A DNA stretch of 58,090 nucleotides, taken from an uncultured Prevotellaceae bacterium. Its GTDB lineage: Bacteria; Bacteroidota; Bacteroidia; Bacteroidales; Bacteroidaceae. Made by a program: the position numbers and the translations under genes. The notes beneath the pieces are model-generated. The model saw only the letters and a program-made list of their open reading frames with translations, searched no databases and was not told where the DNA came from. The stretch is taken from the NCBI GenBank assembly GCA_902800185.1, contig CADCDK010000014.1:1-58090 (forward strand). Direction: 5' to 3'. Positions 24,221-36,000 of the stretch are shown one piece after another (the stretch's first letter is position 1; every line of letters begins with the position of its first letter).

Positions 24221-25921
24221 ATGAAAAGACCTGTCCGCATCGCCCTAAAGACGTTGGGAGGCCTAGCCCTGCTGCTGGTCACCCTTCTGGTCACAACAGC
24301 CATCCTGCTCAACACCAACATGGTGCAGAACCGCCTGCTGCACTATGCCACCGGACTGTTGCAGGACAAGCTGCAGACCAAGGTGACGATAGACAGCATC
24401 CGCGTCAACCTCCTGCCAGGCGACATCCTCCTGAAAGGCGTGGACATCGAAGACCGGCAGGGACGCAAGCTGCTGCAGGCAGATCATCTGGCACTCGACA
24501 TTGACCTGCTGGAGCTCTTCAAGCACCGCATCAATATCTCCCAAGCCGACTTCGACGGCGTGAGCGTGCAGCTGCACTGCCCCCGTGACAGCGCCGCCAA
24601 CTACCAGTTCCTATTGGATGCCCTGACGAAACAGCACACCACGGCGCCTTCCCAGGGGACGTCGGCGGCGCGGCATGAGCTCGTGCTCGACATCCGAACC
24701 CTGCGCCTGCACCATTTCCACCTGACACTGGACAACCACCGCCCCCGCAAGAACATCGGAAAGCCCCATCGCGGTGCCTTCGATGCCGGCCATCTCGACC
24801 TGACAGCCCACCTCGAGCTGACCATGAGACACACCGCACAGGACACGCACCACCTCACGCTGAAGAAATTCCAGTGCGTGGATTCCGTGGCGGGCATCCA
24901 CATCCGCGACCTCCACTTCGATGCCCTTGTCCAGAAAGACAAAGCCCACCTGCAACATGTCGTCATCCAGCATGAGAACACCGTACTCCAGTTCGACAGC
25001 GCCACCATCACCCTACCCAGCAAGAAAGAACACCGGAGCCTCTCCTACCAAACCTCGCTCATCTCGGGAAAGACCTTGCTGAAAGACCTCTCCAAGCCCT
25101 TCGCGCCCGCCCTGGCACACTTTGCCATCCCGCTCGAGCTGCAGGTCAAGCTGAGCGGCACCGACTCCACCCTGCTCTTCCAGGACATCCACGTACACAC
25201 CGCCGACCGGCAACTTCGCATCGAGGCAGAGGGCCATGCCGCCCATCTGAGGGAGAAAGAGAAGTTCGCGCTCCGCTTCCATGTCAGGCGCATGGTGACC
25301 CCCGTTCATACCGCCAAGGACATCATCGACCAGTTCGTGGTGAAGAAATTCATGATGAAACAGCTCAAGAACCTGCAGACCCTCCAATACCAAGGGCACT
25401 TCGACATCCTCTACAAGAAAGAACAGTTCCGCGGTGTCCTGCACACCCCCGCCTGGCGCATGAACTTCCATTTCACCCTTGACGAAAAGACCAAGTACCT
25501 CTCCGGTCACGTCCACACCACCGCCTTCCACTTGGGGCGCGTCATCGAGATGAAAGACATCGATAACGTCACCCTCAGCGCTAACTTCCGCTTCGACTAC
25601 TCCAAAGTCCGGACGGCCCAGATAAGGAGACAGCGCGGGGGCAAGCTGCCTATCGGCCGTATTGACGTCGAGAACGCCGAGGGCCACTACAAGAAACTCA
25701 AGATCGACAACGTCAGCGCCGCCATCACAAGCGACGGCGCCGTCGCCCAGGGGAAGATCATCCAGCAGAACAAGCTCATCGACCTGCTGTGCAGCTTCAC
25801 GTTCACCAGCACCGACACCCTCCACCGCATGAAAATCAAGCCCGGCCTCCGCTGGCACCGCTCCCAACGGAAGTCCAAGACCAAAGAAACACAGAAAAGC
25901 AGGGGAGTCCACAAGTTGTGA
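24221..25921 (+). CDS. AsmA-like / short TamB-like envelope protein
   Basis: A 566-residue protein with one N-terminal membrane anchor (about 8-32) followed by LLHYATGLLQDKLQTKV and long beta-rich segments, the layout of AsmA-like proteins that bridge inner and outer membranes for lipid transport. It is far shorter than TamB (over 1000 residues), lacks a visible DUF490 C-terminal domain, and ends in a basic tail. The last codons are encoded inside a hairpin that also serves as the groEL terminator. It follows pepP by 10 nt. The role in envelope lipid or protein handling is inferred from the family only. Confidence 0.6.
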   Translation: MKRPVRIALKTLGGLALLLVTLLVTTAILLNTNMVQNRLLHYATGLLQDKLQTKVTIDSIRVNLLPGDILLKGVDIEDRQGRKLLQADHLALDIDLLELFKHRINISQADFDGVSVQLHCPRDSAANYQFLLDALTKQHTTAPSQGTSAARHELVLDIRTLRLHHFHLTLDNHRPRKNIGKPHRGAFDAGHLDLTAHLELTMRHTAQDTHHLTLKKFQCVDSVAGIHIRDLHFDALVQKDKAHLQHVVIQHENTVLQFDSATITLPSKKEHRSLSYQTSLISGKTLLKDLSKPFAPALAHFAIPLELQVKLSGTDSTLLFQDIHVHTADRQLRIEAEGHAAHLREKEKFALRFHVRRMVTPVHTAKDIIDQFVVKKFMMKQLKNLQTLQYQGHFDILYKKEQFRGVLHTPAWRMNFHFTLDEKTKYLSGHVHTTAFHLGRVIEMKDIDNVTLSANFRFDYSKVRTAQIRRQRGGKLPIGRIDVENAEGHYKKLKIDNVSAAITSDGAVAQGKIIQQNKLIDLLCSFTFTSTDTLHRMKIKPGLRWHRSQRKSKTKETQKSRGVHKL

Positions 25922-25930
25922 CTCCCCTGC
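25899..25930 (-). terminator. Terminator of groESL overlapping the convergent gene end
   Basis: GCAGGGGAGT (25899-25908) pairs with ACTCCCCTGC (25921-25930), with an inner CAC/GTG extension. On the minus strand it is followed by TTTTCTGTGTTTCTTT. The stop codon of the AsmA-like gene (25919-25921) lies within it. Confidence 0.75.
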
Positions 25931-25961
25931 CTCGTTGTTGAAATGTCCTATAAAAATCGGC

Positions 25962-27605
<1,644 letters not shown>

Positions 27606-27629
27606 CTATTTTACGATTTGACAATTTTA

Positions 27630-27902
27630 CTATTTTTCGATTTTCGCCAGGACATCACTCTGTCGCATGATGAGGAATTTCTCACCGTCAAGCTCAAGTT
27701 CGGTACCGGCATACTTGCCATAGAGCACTTCGTCGCCCTCTTTCAGAAGCATTTCCTCGTCCTTGGTGCCGTTGCCTGCGGCAACGATGCGTCCACGAAG
27801 GGGTTTCTCTTTTGCTGTGTCGGGGATGATGATGCCACCGACTTTCTCTTCAGCCGCTGCGGGAGCTACCAGCACGCGGTCTGCCAATGGTTTGATGTTC
27901 AT
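27630..27902 (-). CDS. groES: Co-chaperonin GroES (10 kDa)
   Basis: A 90-residue lid protein of the GroEL folding chamber. It contains [12 protein letters not shown] at the N-terminus, the mobile loop region [17 protein letters not shown], and [13 protein letters not shown]. It heads the groES-groEL operon. No standard TAnnTTTG element lies in the 134 nt upstream; instead there is a near-consensus -24/-12-like site and paired direct repeats. No CIRCE element is present. Confidence 0.98.
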   Translation of the reverse strand: MNIKPLADRVLVAPAAAEEKVGGIIIPDTAKEKPLRGRIVAAGNGTKDEEMLLKEGDEVLYGKYAGTELELDGEKFLIMRQSDVLAKIEK

Positions 27903-27951
27903 GATTGTTTGTTTTTTATGTTCAACTTATTGATTGTTTGTCCTTCTCTCT

Positions 27952-27966
27952 ACGAAAAGCGTGCCA
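27952..27966 (-). promoter_or_regulatory. Possible sigma-54-like promoter of groESL
   Basis: Minus-strand TGGCACGCTTTTCGT has the -24 core TGGCACG and GG-N10-GT spacing, one base off the GG-N10-GC of sigma-54 sites. It lies about 50 nt before groES. A chance match cannot be excluded. Confidence 0.4.
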
Positions 27967-27970
27967 AACC

Positions 27971-28022
27971 TGCGAATGACAGGTGTGACACGCATGCGAC
28001 TGACAATTTGTCGGTGTGACGG
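27971..28022. repeat. Paired direct repeats upstream of groES
   Basis: Two related units, TGCGAATGACAGGTGTGACA (27971-27990) and TGCGACTGACA followed by GGTGTGACG (27995-28021), the second with an inserted near-palindrome GACAATTTGTC. They lie just upstream of the -24/-12-like site, where activator sites would be expected. Confidence 0.5.
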
Positions 28023-28036
28023 ATGGGCAACGGTCT

Positions 28037-28870
28037 CTACATGGCAAAGATATTGAAACCACCGTCAACGACGGCCACGGTTCCAGTGACGAAACGGGAG
28101 GCCTCGGACATGAGATAATGGATGGTGCCACAGAGCTCTTCGGGATCGCCCATGCGCCCGAAGGGGGTCTGACGGACGACATCCTGACCACGCTCCGTCA
28201 GGGATCCGTCAGGACGGGTCAGCAAGGAGCGGTTCTGCTCGGTGATGAAGAAGCCGGGAGCAATAGCGTTGACACGGATGCCCTCGCCGAACTTGCGGGC
28301 TGTCTCATGGGCCATGTACTGAGTGAAATTGCTGATGCCGGCCTTGGCAGCGGCATATCCACAGACACGGGTCATGGGACGGAATGCCGCCATGGACGAG
28401 AAGTTGATAATGGCTCCCCTGCCCTGGGCTGCCATGGGACGCAGGAAAACCTGCGTGGGAATGACGGTGCCCGTGAGGTTGAGGTTCAGGACGGTCTGGA
28501 ACTGACTGATGTCGAGGTCGAAGAAGGTCTCCGAGGGGCCGATGGTGGCTCCCTTCATGTTGCCGCCAGCGGCATTGAGCAGGGTATCGACACGTCCGAA
28601 AACGGAGAGGATCTCGTCGCAGTTCTGCCGCACAACATCCAAATTCATCACGTCGGTCTTCAGGAAGCGGATGCTGCCGACACTGGTCTCGGACGCGAGA
28701 AGGGCTTGGTTCGTTTCGGCAACAATCTGGTTGCCAACGTCTTCCTTGCGTCCGAGAATGACAACGTGGGCACCATTGAGGGCGAGATACTTGGCGATGG
28801 TTCTGCCAAGCACGCCTGTGCCGCCCGTGATGACGGTCACATTTCCCTGTATGTTGAAAAGGTTGTTCAT
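28037..28870 (-). CDS. SDR oxidoreductase, D-mannonate/fructuronate type
   Basis: A short-chain dehydrogenase with TGGTGVLGR (cofactor glycine loop), NAAGGN, and the YAAAK catalytic pair (YxxxK) preceded by the serine in INFSSMAA. It resembles the SDR-type UxuB that interconverts D-fructuronate and D-mannonate in hexuronate catabolism, which fits the pectin enzymes upstream in the same operon. The ATG at 28894 overlaps the preceding stop (ATGA), but family alignment favours MNNLFNIQ at 28870, giving 277 residues. Cytoplasmic. The exact substrate is inferred. Confidence 0.78.
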   Translation of the reverse strand: MNNLFNIQGNVTVITGGTGVLGRTIAKYLALNGAHVVILGRKEDVGNQIVAETNQALLASETSVGSIRFLKTDVMNLDVVRQNCDEILSVFGRVDTLLNAAGGNMKGATIGPSETFFDLDISQFQTVLNLNLTGTVIPTQVFLRPMAAQGRGAIINFSSMAAFRPMTRVCGYAAAKAGISNFTQYMAHETARKFGEGIRVNAIAPGFFITEQNRSLLTRPDGSLTERGQDVVRQTPFGRMGDPEELCGTIHYLMSEASRFVTGTVAVVDGGFNIFAM

Positions 28871-28890
28871 GGGTGTATGTATTATTACTT

Positions 28891-31629
28891 TCATTCGCTA
28901 TAGACAAAGCGCCCATCAGGAGTGACCCCGGCAGCGCTCACACGTATGCGCGTCGCGCGCGCATTATTATAAAAGGTGGTAGTGAAGGTTCCGTTCTTGT
29001 CGGTGCAGGCGTTGGGATTCCAGTAGAGCGTGCGCCGATAGTCCTTGGCATCTTCAGCAGGTCGGGAGCTGTAGTCGGGATGATAAAAGTCCTCGGGATA
29101 GGCAATGCCCGGCAGGATGTAGCGACGGTCACGGTAGGTGAGGCGCTTGCCATCGTCGGGAACGGGCTCATAGACAATGGTGATGTCATCTTGATTGAGG
29201 CTCTCCGGCAGACTGTCGCCCGGGTTGCGCAGCTCGTAGTCAGTGAAGAAACGGATGTTCTGTATGCGGCACAGATGCAGGTCTTTGTAAAGGCGGGCAT
29301 CAGCACGGTTTTTCAACTCATCGCCCACAGCCTGGTAGTTCTTATAGAACGTATAGTTGTCGAGCTTCGCACGTACATGAAGTGTGTTGTATCGCTCCAT
29401 GTTGCCATAAAGGACGTAGCATGCCTTGTAGGGGAAGGTTCCCATGTTGACCGCACCCCACGAGAGGCCACGATCGGTGGCAAGGTTGTAGAGGTCGTAG
29501 GCATCCATCACCTGCGCGGGCTTGGTGTAGTCGATGCCACGTCGCCCGCGACGCTTCCCCTTCACATTGACCGTCTGCAGCTTGCGTGAGCTATGGATGT
29601 CCTCATCAGCCTCTTCATCCTCATAGAAGCCGTCGTCGAGCATCGGAATCTCAATGTCGGGCAAGTGATTCTGATAATAGGTATAGGGATGGGAAAAGAC
29701 AGGATAGAAGAGGTCTTGCTTCACATAGAAGTCGGGATATTTCTCCTCATCGAGCATGCCCTTGTCAGAATGCGAAGTCATGCACTTCTTCAAGGAATCC
29801 TTGGGCTCATAGGCCTTCATCAACAGAACGGCATCACCATAATAAGGCGGCAACTGAAACTTGAACACGCCCCCATGGGTGGTGCGCGTGGCAGCACCTA
29901 CGGTTTTATGTCCGTCTGTCAGCTCGGCCTCGACAATCACTTCGTGCTTCAGATTGCCGTGGTTCACGCCCATGAAGGAACCGGCATACGAAAAGTCTTC
30001 CTCTCCCGAAGACTCACTCTCCGCTTTATAGGCGGCATCATTCTGCTCCGCACTGGGTTCTGTCTCAGTGAACGTGCCACCCGTCTCCAAACCAACTCCA
30101 CCCGATTCTGACATCATGACGGACGAAATGGAGTTGTTATGGTCCAACGCTGCCACCTCGTCCAGCTCTAACATGTCGATGCCGAGCATCTTGTTGACCT
30201 GTCCCTCGATGACAAGTGATGTCTCTGGTTGGTAACGGATGGGGAAAGGGCGATAGCGACGCCAGCCCTGCACCATCATGAGCAGATCGAGAGCCAAGCG
30301 GTGTGTCTCATCGTCAGACTCGAAGTAATAAGCGGGATGGGCAATGAATCCCTTCAATTCGGAAGACAGCAGCATGTCGGTCATGATGTTGCCATCGTTG
30401 AAAGAGGCATCGTCGGTGCTTCCGTCACGCACGGAGATGCTGAACAGGGTGGGCACACCTGACTGCGCCTGTACGGTGATAGGCTCGAAAGGCTGATAAT
30501 CGATCTTTCCGCCTGTGGTCACCTCCATCGGAACTGTCAGGTCGTGGTTGTTGACAAAGACAAGTCGGGAGGCCAGGACATTACCTGCCTCATCGAAAAG
30601 CATCAGCTCGTTCACACCTGTTGGCAGTTCGCCCAAAGGCAGACGGACGGTAGCCTGACCGCCACTCATCGTGAGTTTCTCAAAACGGGCTAATCTGCCA
30701 CGACACAAGGCGGCAAGGGCAAAAGTGCCGTTGCTGTAGCGGGGCGAGGCGGAAAGCCTGACTTCGCCCTCCGAATAACCGAGAACGACACCCTCATCCT
30801 GTACCTTCGGCAAGGAGAAGCTGTAGTTCTTGCCCTTCCAGGTGAAACGTGCCTTGGGAGTGCCGCCCGTCGGCGTAAACTCAAAAGTACCACGCCCCAT
30901 GTGAACGGGCTTCAGTGTCGTACCATCAGAGAGCTCTCCCTGAATGTCCAACGCCATGCTGAACTGGTCGGTCACCTCAAAAGCCACACGACCCTTGACA
31001 CCCTTGACCAGACTTCCACCCTCGGGATAGAACGAGACTTGCAAGCGGTCGTCAGGGGCCTTCACTACACGTTGCTTTGGACGCTGGTACATATACTTGC
31101 CTCCATAGTCGCCCTCGGTCTCAGGCTTCGCATAGACCGGGAAGACACGCGAATAGAGTCCGTCCCAATCACGGAAGAAATCCTTCGCCATCTGACCGCT
31201 GTAGAACATGTGGCTGGCATCCTTCGTGTATTCTCGCTCAAACACATGAAAGTTGAGCATCCATTTGGTATAGGCACGCAGCTCATAATAGCCCGAATAC
31301 AAGGAATCTGTCAGCACAAACTGTCCACATGCAAAGCCACGGTTGCTCACAATAAGCCGCTGCCGCTGAACGACCAAGCCGTCTGGCGAAAGCAGCTCCA
31401 CGTAAACCATTTTGCTCATGTCGGTGATGGTCAGCTCGTCGGCACGAAGCACGTATGCCTTGTACCACAGCGTGTCGCCGATGAAGTAGCAGTTGTTGTC
31501 CATGTGGATATAGATCTTCTCCTGCACTTGAACGTTATTCTCCAAGTGGGCTTTCAAGCTGTCAAGCGCATCAGCATGCACCTGAAGCAGGAAGCACGAC
31601 ATGAACAAAATAGTCAGTAGTTTTTGCAT
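28891..31629 (-). CDS. Exported macroglobulin-like (MG2) repeat protein
   Basis: A 912-residue protein with a signal peptide ending near LLQVHA. The N-terminal section QEKIYIHMDNNCYFIGDTLWYKAYV and the following beta-rich repeats resemble the MG2 domains of alpha-2-macroglobulin-like proteins that are widespread in Bacteroidota. The C-terminus includes RRTLYWNPNA and FYNNARATRIRVSAAG, the usual closing module. I see no thioester motif (CxEQ). It probably sits in the periplasm or at the outer membrane. It lies 12 nt after the two-domain esterase and overlaps the SDR gene by 4 nt, so it belongs to the pectin operon, an unusual setting. The function is unknown. Confidence 0.7.
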   Translation of the reverse strand: MQKLLTILFMSCFLLQVHADALDSLKAHLENNVQVQEKIYIHMDNNCYFIGDTLWYKAYVLRADELTITDMSKMVYVELLSPDGLVVQRQRLIVSNRGFACGQFVLTDSLYSGYYELRAYTKWMLNFHVFEREYTKDASHMFYSGQMAKDFFRDWDGLYSRVFPVYAKPETEGDYGGKYMYQRPKQRVVKAPDDRLQVSFYPEGGSLVKGVKGRVAFEVTDQFSMALDIQGELSDGTTLKPVHMGRGTFEFTPTGGTPKARFTWKGKNYSFSLPKVQDEGVVLGYSEGEVRLSASPRYSNGTFALAALCRGRLARFEKLTMSGGQATVRLPLGELPTGVNELMLFDEAGNVLASRLVFVNNHDLTVPMEVTTGGKIDYQPFEPITVQAQSGVPTLFSISVRDGSTDDASFNDGNIMTDMLLSSELKGFIAHPAYYFESDDETHRLALDLLMMVQGWRRYRPFPIRYQPETSLVIEGQVNKMLGIDMLELDEVAALDHNNSISSVMMSESGGVGLETGGTFTETEPSAEQNDAAYKAESESSGEEDFSYAGSFMGVNHGNLKHEVIVEAELTDGHKTVGAATRTTHGGVFKFQLPPYYGDAVLLMKAYEPKDSLKKCMTSHSDKGMLDEEKYPDFYVKQDLFYPVFSHPYTYYQNHLPDIEIPMLDDGFYEDEEADEDIHSSRKLQTVNVKGKRRGRRGIDYTKPAQVMDAYDLYNLATDRGLSWGAVNMGTFPYKACYVLYGNMERYNTLHVRAKLDNYTFYKNYQAVGDELKNRADARLYKDLHLCRIQNIRFFTDYELRNPGDSLPESLNQDDITIVYEPVPDDGKRLTYRDRRYILPGIAYPEDFYHPDYSSRPAEDAKDYRRTLYWNPNACTDKNGTFTTTFYNNARATRIRVSAAGVTPDGRFVYSE

Positions 31630-31641
31630 GACTCTTTCCCT

Positions 31642-33057
31642 TTATTTTTCTTGAATCGTTTCAAAAACAATGCGGGCCATCTGACCGGCTCCCTGCTCGG
31701 TAGGATGAATGGCATCGCTCAGCATCTGCTTGCCATCGGGATCATCGAACTTGCCATGCAGATCGATGACCTCACACTTGTTTTTCCTGGCAAGCTTCTC
31801 GATGATGGGGATGACACCATTGACAATCGTGCTGTCGTTAATCCCCCACTGCACCTTGAAGGCACGGATGGGCGTGGCCAGATAAATCTTGGGACAAGCA
31901 GGAAGCGACCTCAGAGAGTCTATCATCTGCTGCATGTCGTGTTCGAACTCATGTCCATATTTCCAGTTCTCAGGCTTGGAATCGTTGGTTCCAAGCTTGA
32001 TCACCACGATATTCGGATTGAAGGCAAGTGCATCCTGCCATGCCATCTCATTCATGTAGGGATGGTCGCCCTTGTTCAGCATGGTGCGGGCTCCCACGCC
32101 GAAGTTCTTCACCTGGTAGCCACTACCCAACAAACGCTGCAACTGGGCAGGATAGCCGTTGACATCGGCCATATCGATGCCCGAGCCATCGGTGATGCTA
32201 TTGCCGATACAAGCCACGCGTAAGGCATCTGCCTTCGGTGCCTTCAACGTCTTCAACCACTGCGTCAGCTCTCCGAGCATTTGCTCATGGTAGGTGAAGT
32301 TGGAACGGAATCCCCAGCCGTGGCCGCCAGAAGGATAAACATGAAGCGCACAGGGATTGCCTGCCCTGCGCATGGCGGAGAAATAGGCTATGCCATTGGT
32401 CACAGGATAGACGACATGGTCATCTCCCGACGTAAGAATGATGGCTGGCGGAGTCAGATGGCGACGCACGGCATGGTCGCTGGAGAACTGGTTCACGAGG
32501 TTCTTATCGGTACGATGCTCGCCGAGAAATCCTACAACGGAGCCCCGATGGGTGCTCCGTTCATCCATGGAAATGACAGGATAGAAAAGAATCGTGAAGT
32601 TCGGACGCACGGCAAAAGGTGCATGGGTACTCACTGCAGAAGCCAAGTGACCTCCTGCCGACGAACCCATGATACCCACATCATAGGGATTCAGCTTCCA
32701 CGAAGCGGCACTGTCACGCACCGTCTTCATGGCATTGTAGGCATCGCCCATGGGGATTGTCCTGTCTCCGTTAGGCATGCGGTACTTCAAGACAAAGTAG
32801 GCAATGCCCTGAGCATTGAAGTAGGATGCCCAGTCGGTTCCCTCGTGCTCCATGGCCAGATGGGAGTAGCCACCTCCAGGACAAGCCACGACTGCCCTAC
32901 CCGACGGCTGCTCGGGAAGGAAACAGGTCAAAGTGGAAACTCCGTCAGAGGAGTTCGTCAACGTGAATGTTCGGGCAGTCTGTGCGACAGACTGTGTAGA
33001 AACAAAAAAGGCTGGCACCACCCATAGCAGTGCCAGCTTATTCAAATATCTGTTCAT
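31642..33057 (-). CDS. Two-domain carbohydrate esterase: alpha/beta hydrolase plus SGNH hydrolase
   Basis: A 471-residue exported protein (signal peptide ending near SVAQ). The N-terminal alpha/beta hydrolase (about 35-270) has the oxyanion motif CPGGGYSHLA, the nucleophile elbow GSSAGGH and a C-terminal GGHGWGF histidine. The C-terminal SGNH hydrolase (about 280-471) has GNSITDGSG (block I Ser), GVGAR (block II), GTND (block III) and DAIHPT (block V Asp and His). Both triads look complete, so it should remove acetyl or similar esters at two kinds of site, probably on pectin. It overlaps the stop of the PL11 gene by 4 nt. Confidence 0.85.
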   Translation of the reverse strand: MNRYLNKLALLWVVPAFFVSTQSVAQTARTFTLTNSSDGVSTLTCFLPEQPSGRAVVACPGGGYSHLAMEHEGTDWASYFNAQGIAYFVLKYRMPNGDRTIPMGDAYNAMKTVRDSAASWKLNPYDVGIMGSSAGGHLASAVSTHAPFAVRPNFTILFYPVISMDERSTHRGSVVGFLGEHRTDKNLVNQFSSDHAVRRHLTPPAIILTSGDDHVVYPVTNGIAYFSAMRRAGNPCALHVYPSGGHGWGFRSNFTYHEQMLGELTQWLKTLKAPKADALRVACIGNSITDGSGIDMADVNGYPAQLQRLLGSGYQVKNFGVGARTMLNKGDHPYMNEMAWQDALAFNPNIVVIKLGTNDSKPENWKYGHEFEHDMQQMIDSLRSLPACPKIYLATPIRAFKVQWGINDSTIVNGVIPIIEKLARKNKCEVIDLHGKFDDPDGKQMLSDAIHPTEQGAGQMARIVFETIQEK

Positions 33058-36000
33058 TTCACAATAAATTTCTTACCGTTCTGGAAGTAAATACCACGTG
33101 GAAGCCCGTTCAGGTTATTGGAGTTCTTACGAACTAACTGTCCCCTCACATTATATATATTTCCCTTTGTCGGCATTCTCTCACCTTGAGTCAGGCTGAT
33201 TCCGTCGGTTTCATTGGAGCGGATGTAGAGATACCCCGTTGTGTACTTGCTGGTATCCCATACCAAACCTTCTGCCAATTCGGGCAAATCAAACGTAGGA
33301 GTACCCACCACTCGATTGGCTTTCCACAGGCAGATGGAATCACCTGCCGCAGGTGTGTAGGCTGAATGGAAGTAAACCTGTACCTTGCCATTGAGGGTCA
33401 GCACATTGATATCGCTGAGCAATGTCGAAACACGTCCACGCATACCAACAGCTAAGGTGCCTGAGCTGCCAATAACCAGATTCTTGTTGCTGAAGTACAG
33501 CGTGCCAGTATATGCGTTCAATGTGGCACCCGCTTGTATCCTACCATTCACCGTAATCGAGGAGTTTGTAATACCAATGGCCGAGGTGTTCGTTCCAATC
33601 AGTGTTCCGTTAGTGCCAACGTTCACCGAACCCGTACCCAATGTTCCACTACTGATGCAGAGGGTACCCTCGGTGACATTGCTATTTCCTGTGTTCGTCC
33701 ATTTTCCTTTTACGGTCATCATGCCTGTACCAACCTTGTTGAAGATGGAATTGCTGGTGACAAGTCCCTCCCATGTGAAGTTCTTGTCAGAGCCGACTTT
33801 CCATGTATTGGTTCCACTGCCGCCATTGTTGCTGAACGAGGCATAGCCACCCAGCTTTCCTTTACCTGCAAGCGCTCCGATGGCAAAAACCTTGCCCGTG
33901 TTCTGTACCTCCAGATTCTCGGCAATGTCGAGTGTACCGTTAGGCATGCCGTTGGAAGTGTTCAGCGTCCAACGAGCACCTGAATCATCAGAGCGTCCAG
34001 TGGCCTTGATGGTTCCCTCGAACTCACTGAAGTCCATACTCAGTTGCGTACGAGTGGCAAACCAACCTGTTCCCTTCTCTTCCTCGCAATAAATGGTCAG
34101 CGTACCAGCTCCCGTCAGCTTGTTGGAATAGCTGGAACGGTTAGCAGTATTCCATGTACCAGTCTTTCCTTCTGGGACATGGACGGCATAGTTCGTTCCA
34201 CCATTCTCAGACAAGGTTCCTCCTTGATACTCAACAGTGGAAGCCGGTTGTGTACAGTTGATACACTGCACCGTTCCACCCATGATGACCAAACGGCCCA
34301 ATCCGTTATTATTGGTATTGAACTTCATCCAACCCGAACCTCTCTTGGTCAGTTTTGTTCCCGTAATGCCACTGTTGGTGATAAAGTCATTCGAGTTATT
34401 GATAATACCACCCTCTTCAGTAAGCATCTGCATCGGAGAGCCCTGGGTAACTGCGGCTGTCGTCGTCAACATAGCACCGTTCTCAATGATGAACTTGCTG
34501 TAAGTAGAAGATACTGCACCCGTGTTTCCCTTTGCCTGATTAGCATTCGAGAGAGAAGAAATGCTCAGCGTTCCACCGGAAATACGTGTACCACCTGTAT
34601 ATGAGTTGTCTGTCTTCACGGTCAGCGTTCCCGTTCCACGCTTCACAAGTTTGGAACCGCCAACAATAGTACCATTACCGCTGAAGGTATAGGCTCGTGT
34701 GTTGTCAACAATGATAGAGTCTGCCTCAATTTCACCCGTCAACTCGACGGTGAACTTCTGTGCAGAGTCATCGAAAAGCACTTTGTCACCGCTCACAAAG
34801 ATCTCGTCAGTATTGGTCTGATCATCGGCAGAGGTGAAGTTGGTCTCTCCACCCATAGCCCATACAGCACTCTCGCTACCATCCCAGATGACAGAGCCAG
34901 CGTCGCGGACTCCTGAGATATGAAGATAGAGTTTCCCTTCTTCATAGGAAAGGGAATATCTGTAGCTATTGCCGAGTCCTGTGATAACGATTCTTGTCAA
35001 GTCACCATCAACCTCCTCAAACTCACCAATGAGATACTTGCCCTGCACGATGCTCTCGGTCTCTGTTCCATGGGAAGTAAACTCGAAGACAGGTGTCAGG
35101 TATTGGGGACCATAGTTCCAGTTCTTGGTCTCGATGCTGAGAACCTTGGCCTTCACCAAGTCAGCCGAGAGGTCTGCTCCATAGATATCAAAGATGACGC
35201 GAGAACCGAATCCAAGCTTCAAGGAATCGGAGATAACAATCTGCCCCTTATTGTCGGCACGACCAGGACGCAGCTTGGCATCGTAACTCATCTCCACCTG
35301 CTTGAACTCACCGCCATCGGAGTTGAGTTCGGCAAAACGGTTCATCCAAACCTTCGACTGACGAGCCGTACCGTCAAAGTTAACGGTTCCTCCCCAGATG
35401 TCAGTTGATCCAGTATAGGTATTGTCAACTTTCGGGAGATTCAAGATACCATCTCCCTGCTTCACCAGTCGCATATCGCCGGTGAAGGCAGCTCCGGTAA
35501 CGTTGCAGGTGAAGTATTCATAGTTGATGACAGCCCGTCCGTTGAGCAGCGGACTGTTTGTTCCCTGCACATGCGAGGGCACGTTGAAGGTGGCGATGTA
35601 GGGGTTGGCACCTTCGGCCACGGTGATGTTGGTGTTGGCAGTTTCGCACACCATCACATGCTGTTCGGCGTTAGCCGATGAAATGGTTCCGCCGTTGGCA
35701 ATTTCTGTTCGCCCTTCCATGGTAAAGGGTGGGGGTGCAATGGTGATGCCCTCCAGTTCGCCCACGAAGTAGCTCTTGTGAGGGGGCTGGTTGTAGCCCA
35801 CCGACTGCCACACCATGGCATTGCGATATTGGTGGTCGTGCCAGAGTGTATACAGACTGTATTGGGTGGGAATGGGTGTAGTCCAGATGCGGATGCAGGT
35901 GTTGCCGGCCGCACGCATCACCAGTTCCTCGCGCCAGTCGCCAAAGAGGTCGGCAATGGCACAGGGATTGTTTTTCGAAGAGTTGTTGGTATTGCAGTCA

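Noticed and set aside
24263-25912. Long minus-strand open frames opposite the AsmA-like gene, up to 299 codons
   Set aside because: They arise from the high GC content; composition is atypical and no domain or start context supports them, while the plus-strand frame has a membrane anchor and follows pepP.
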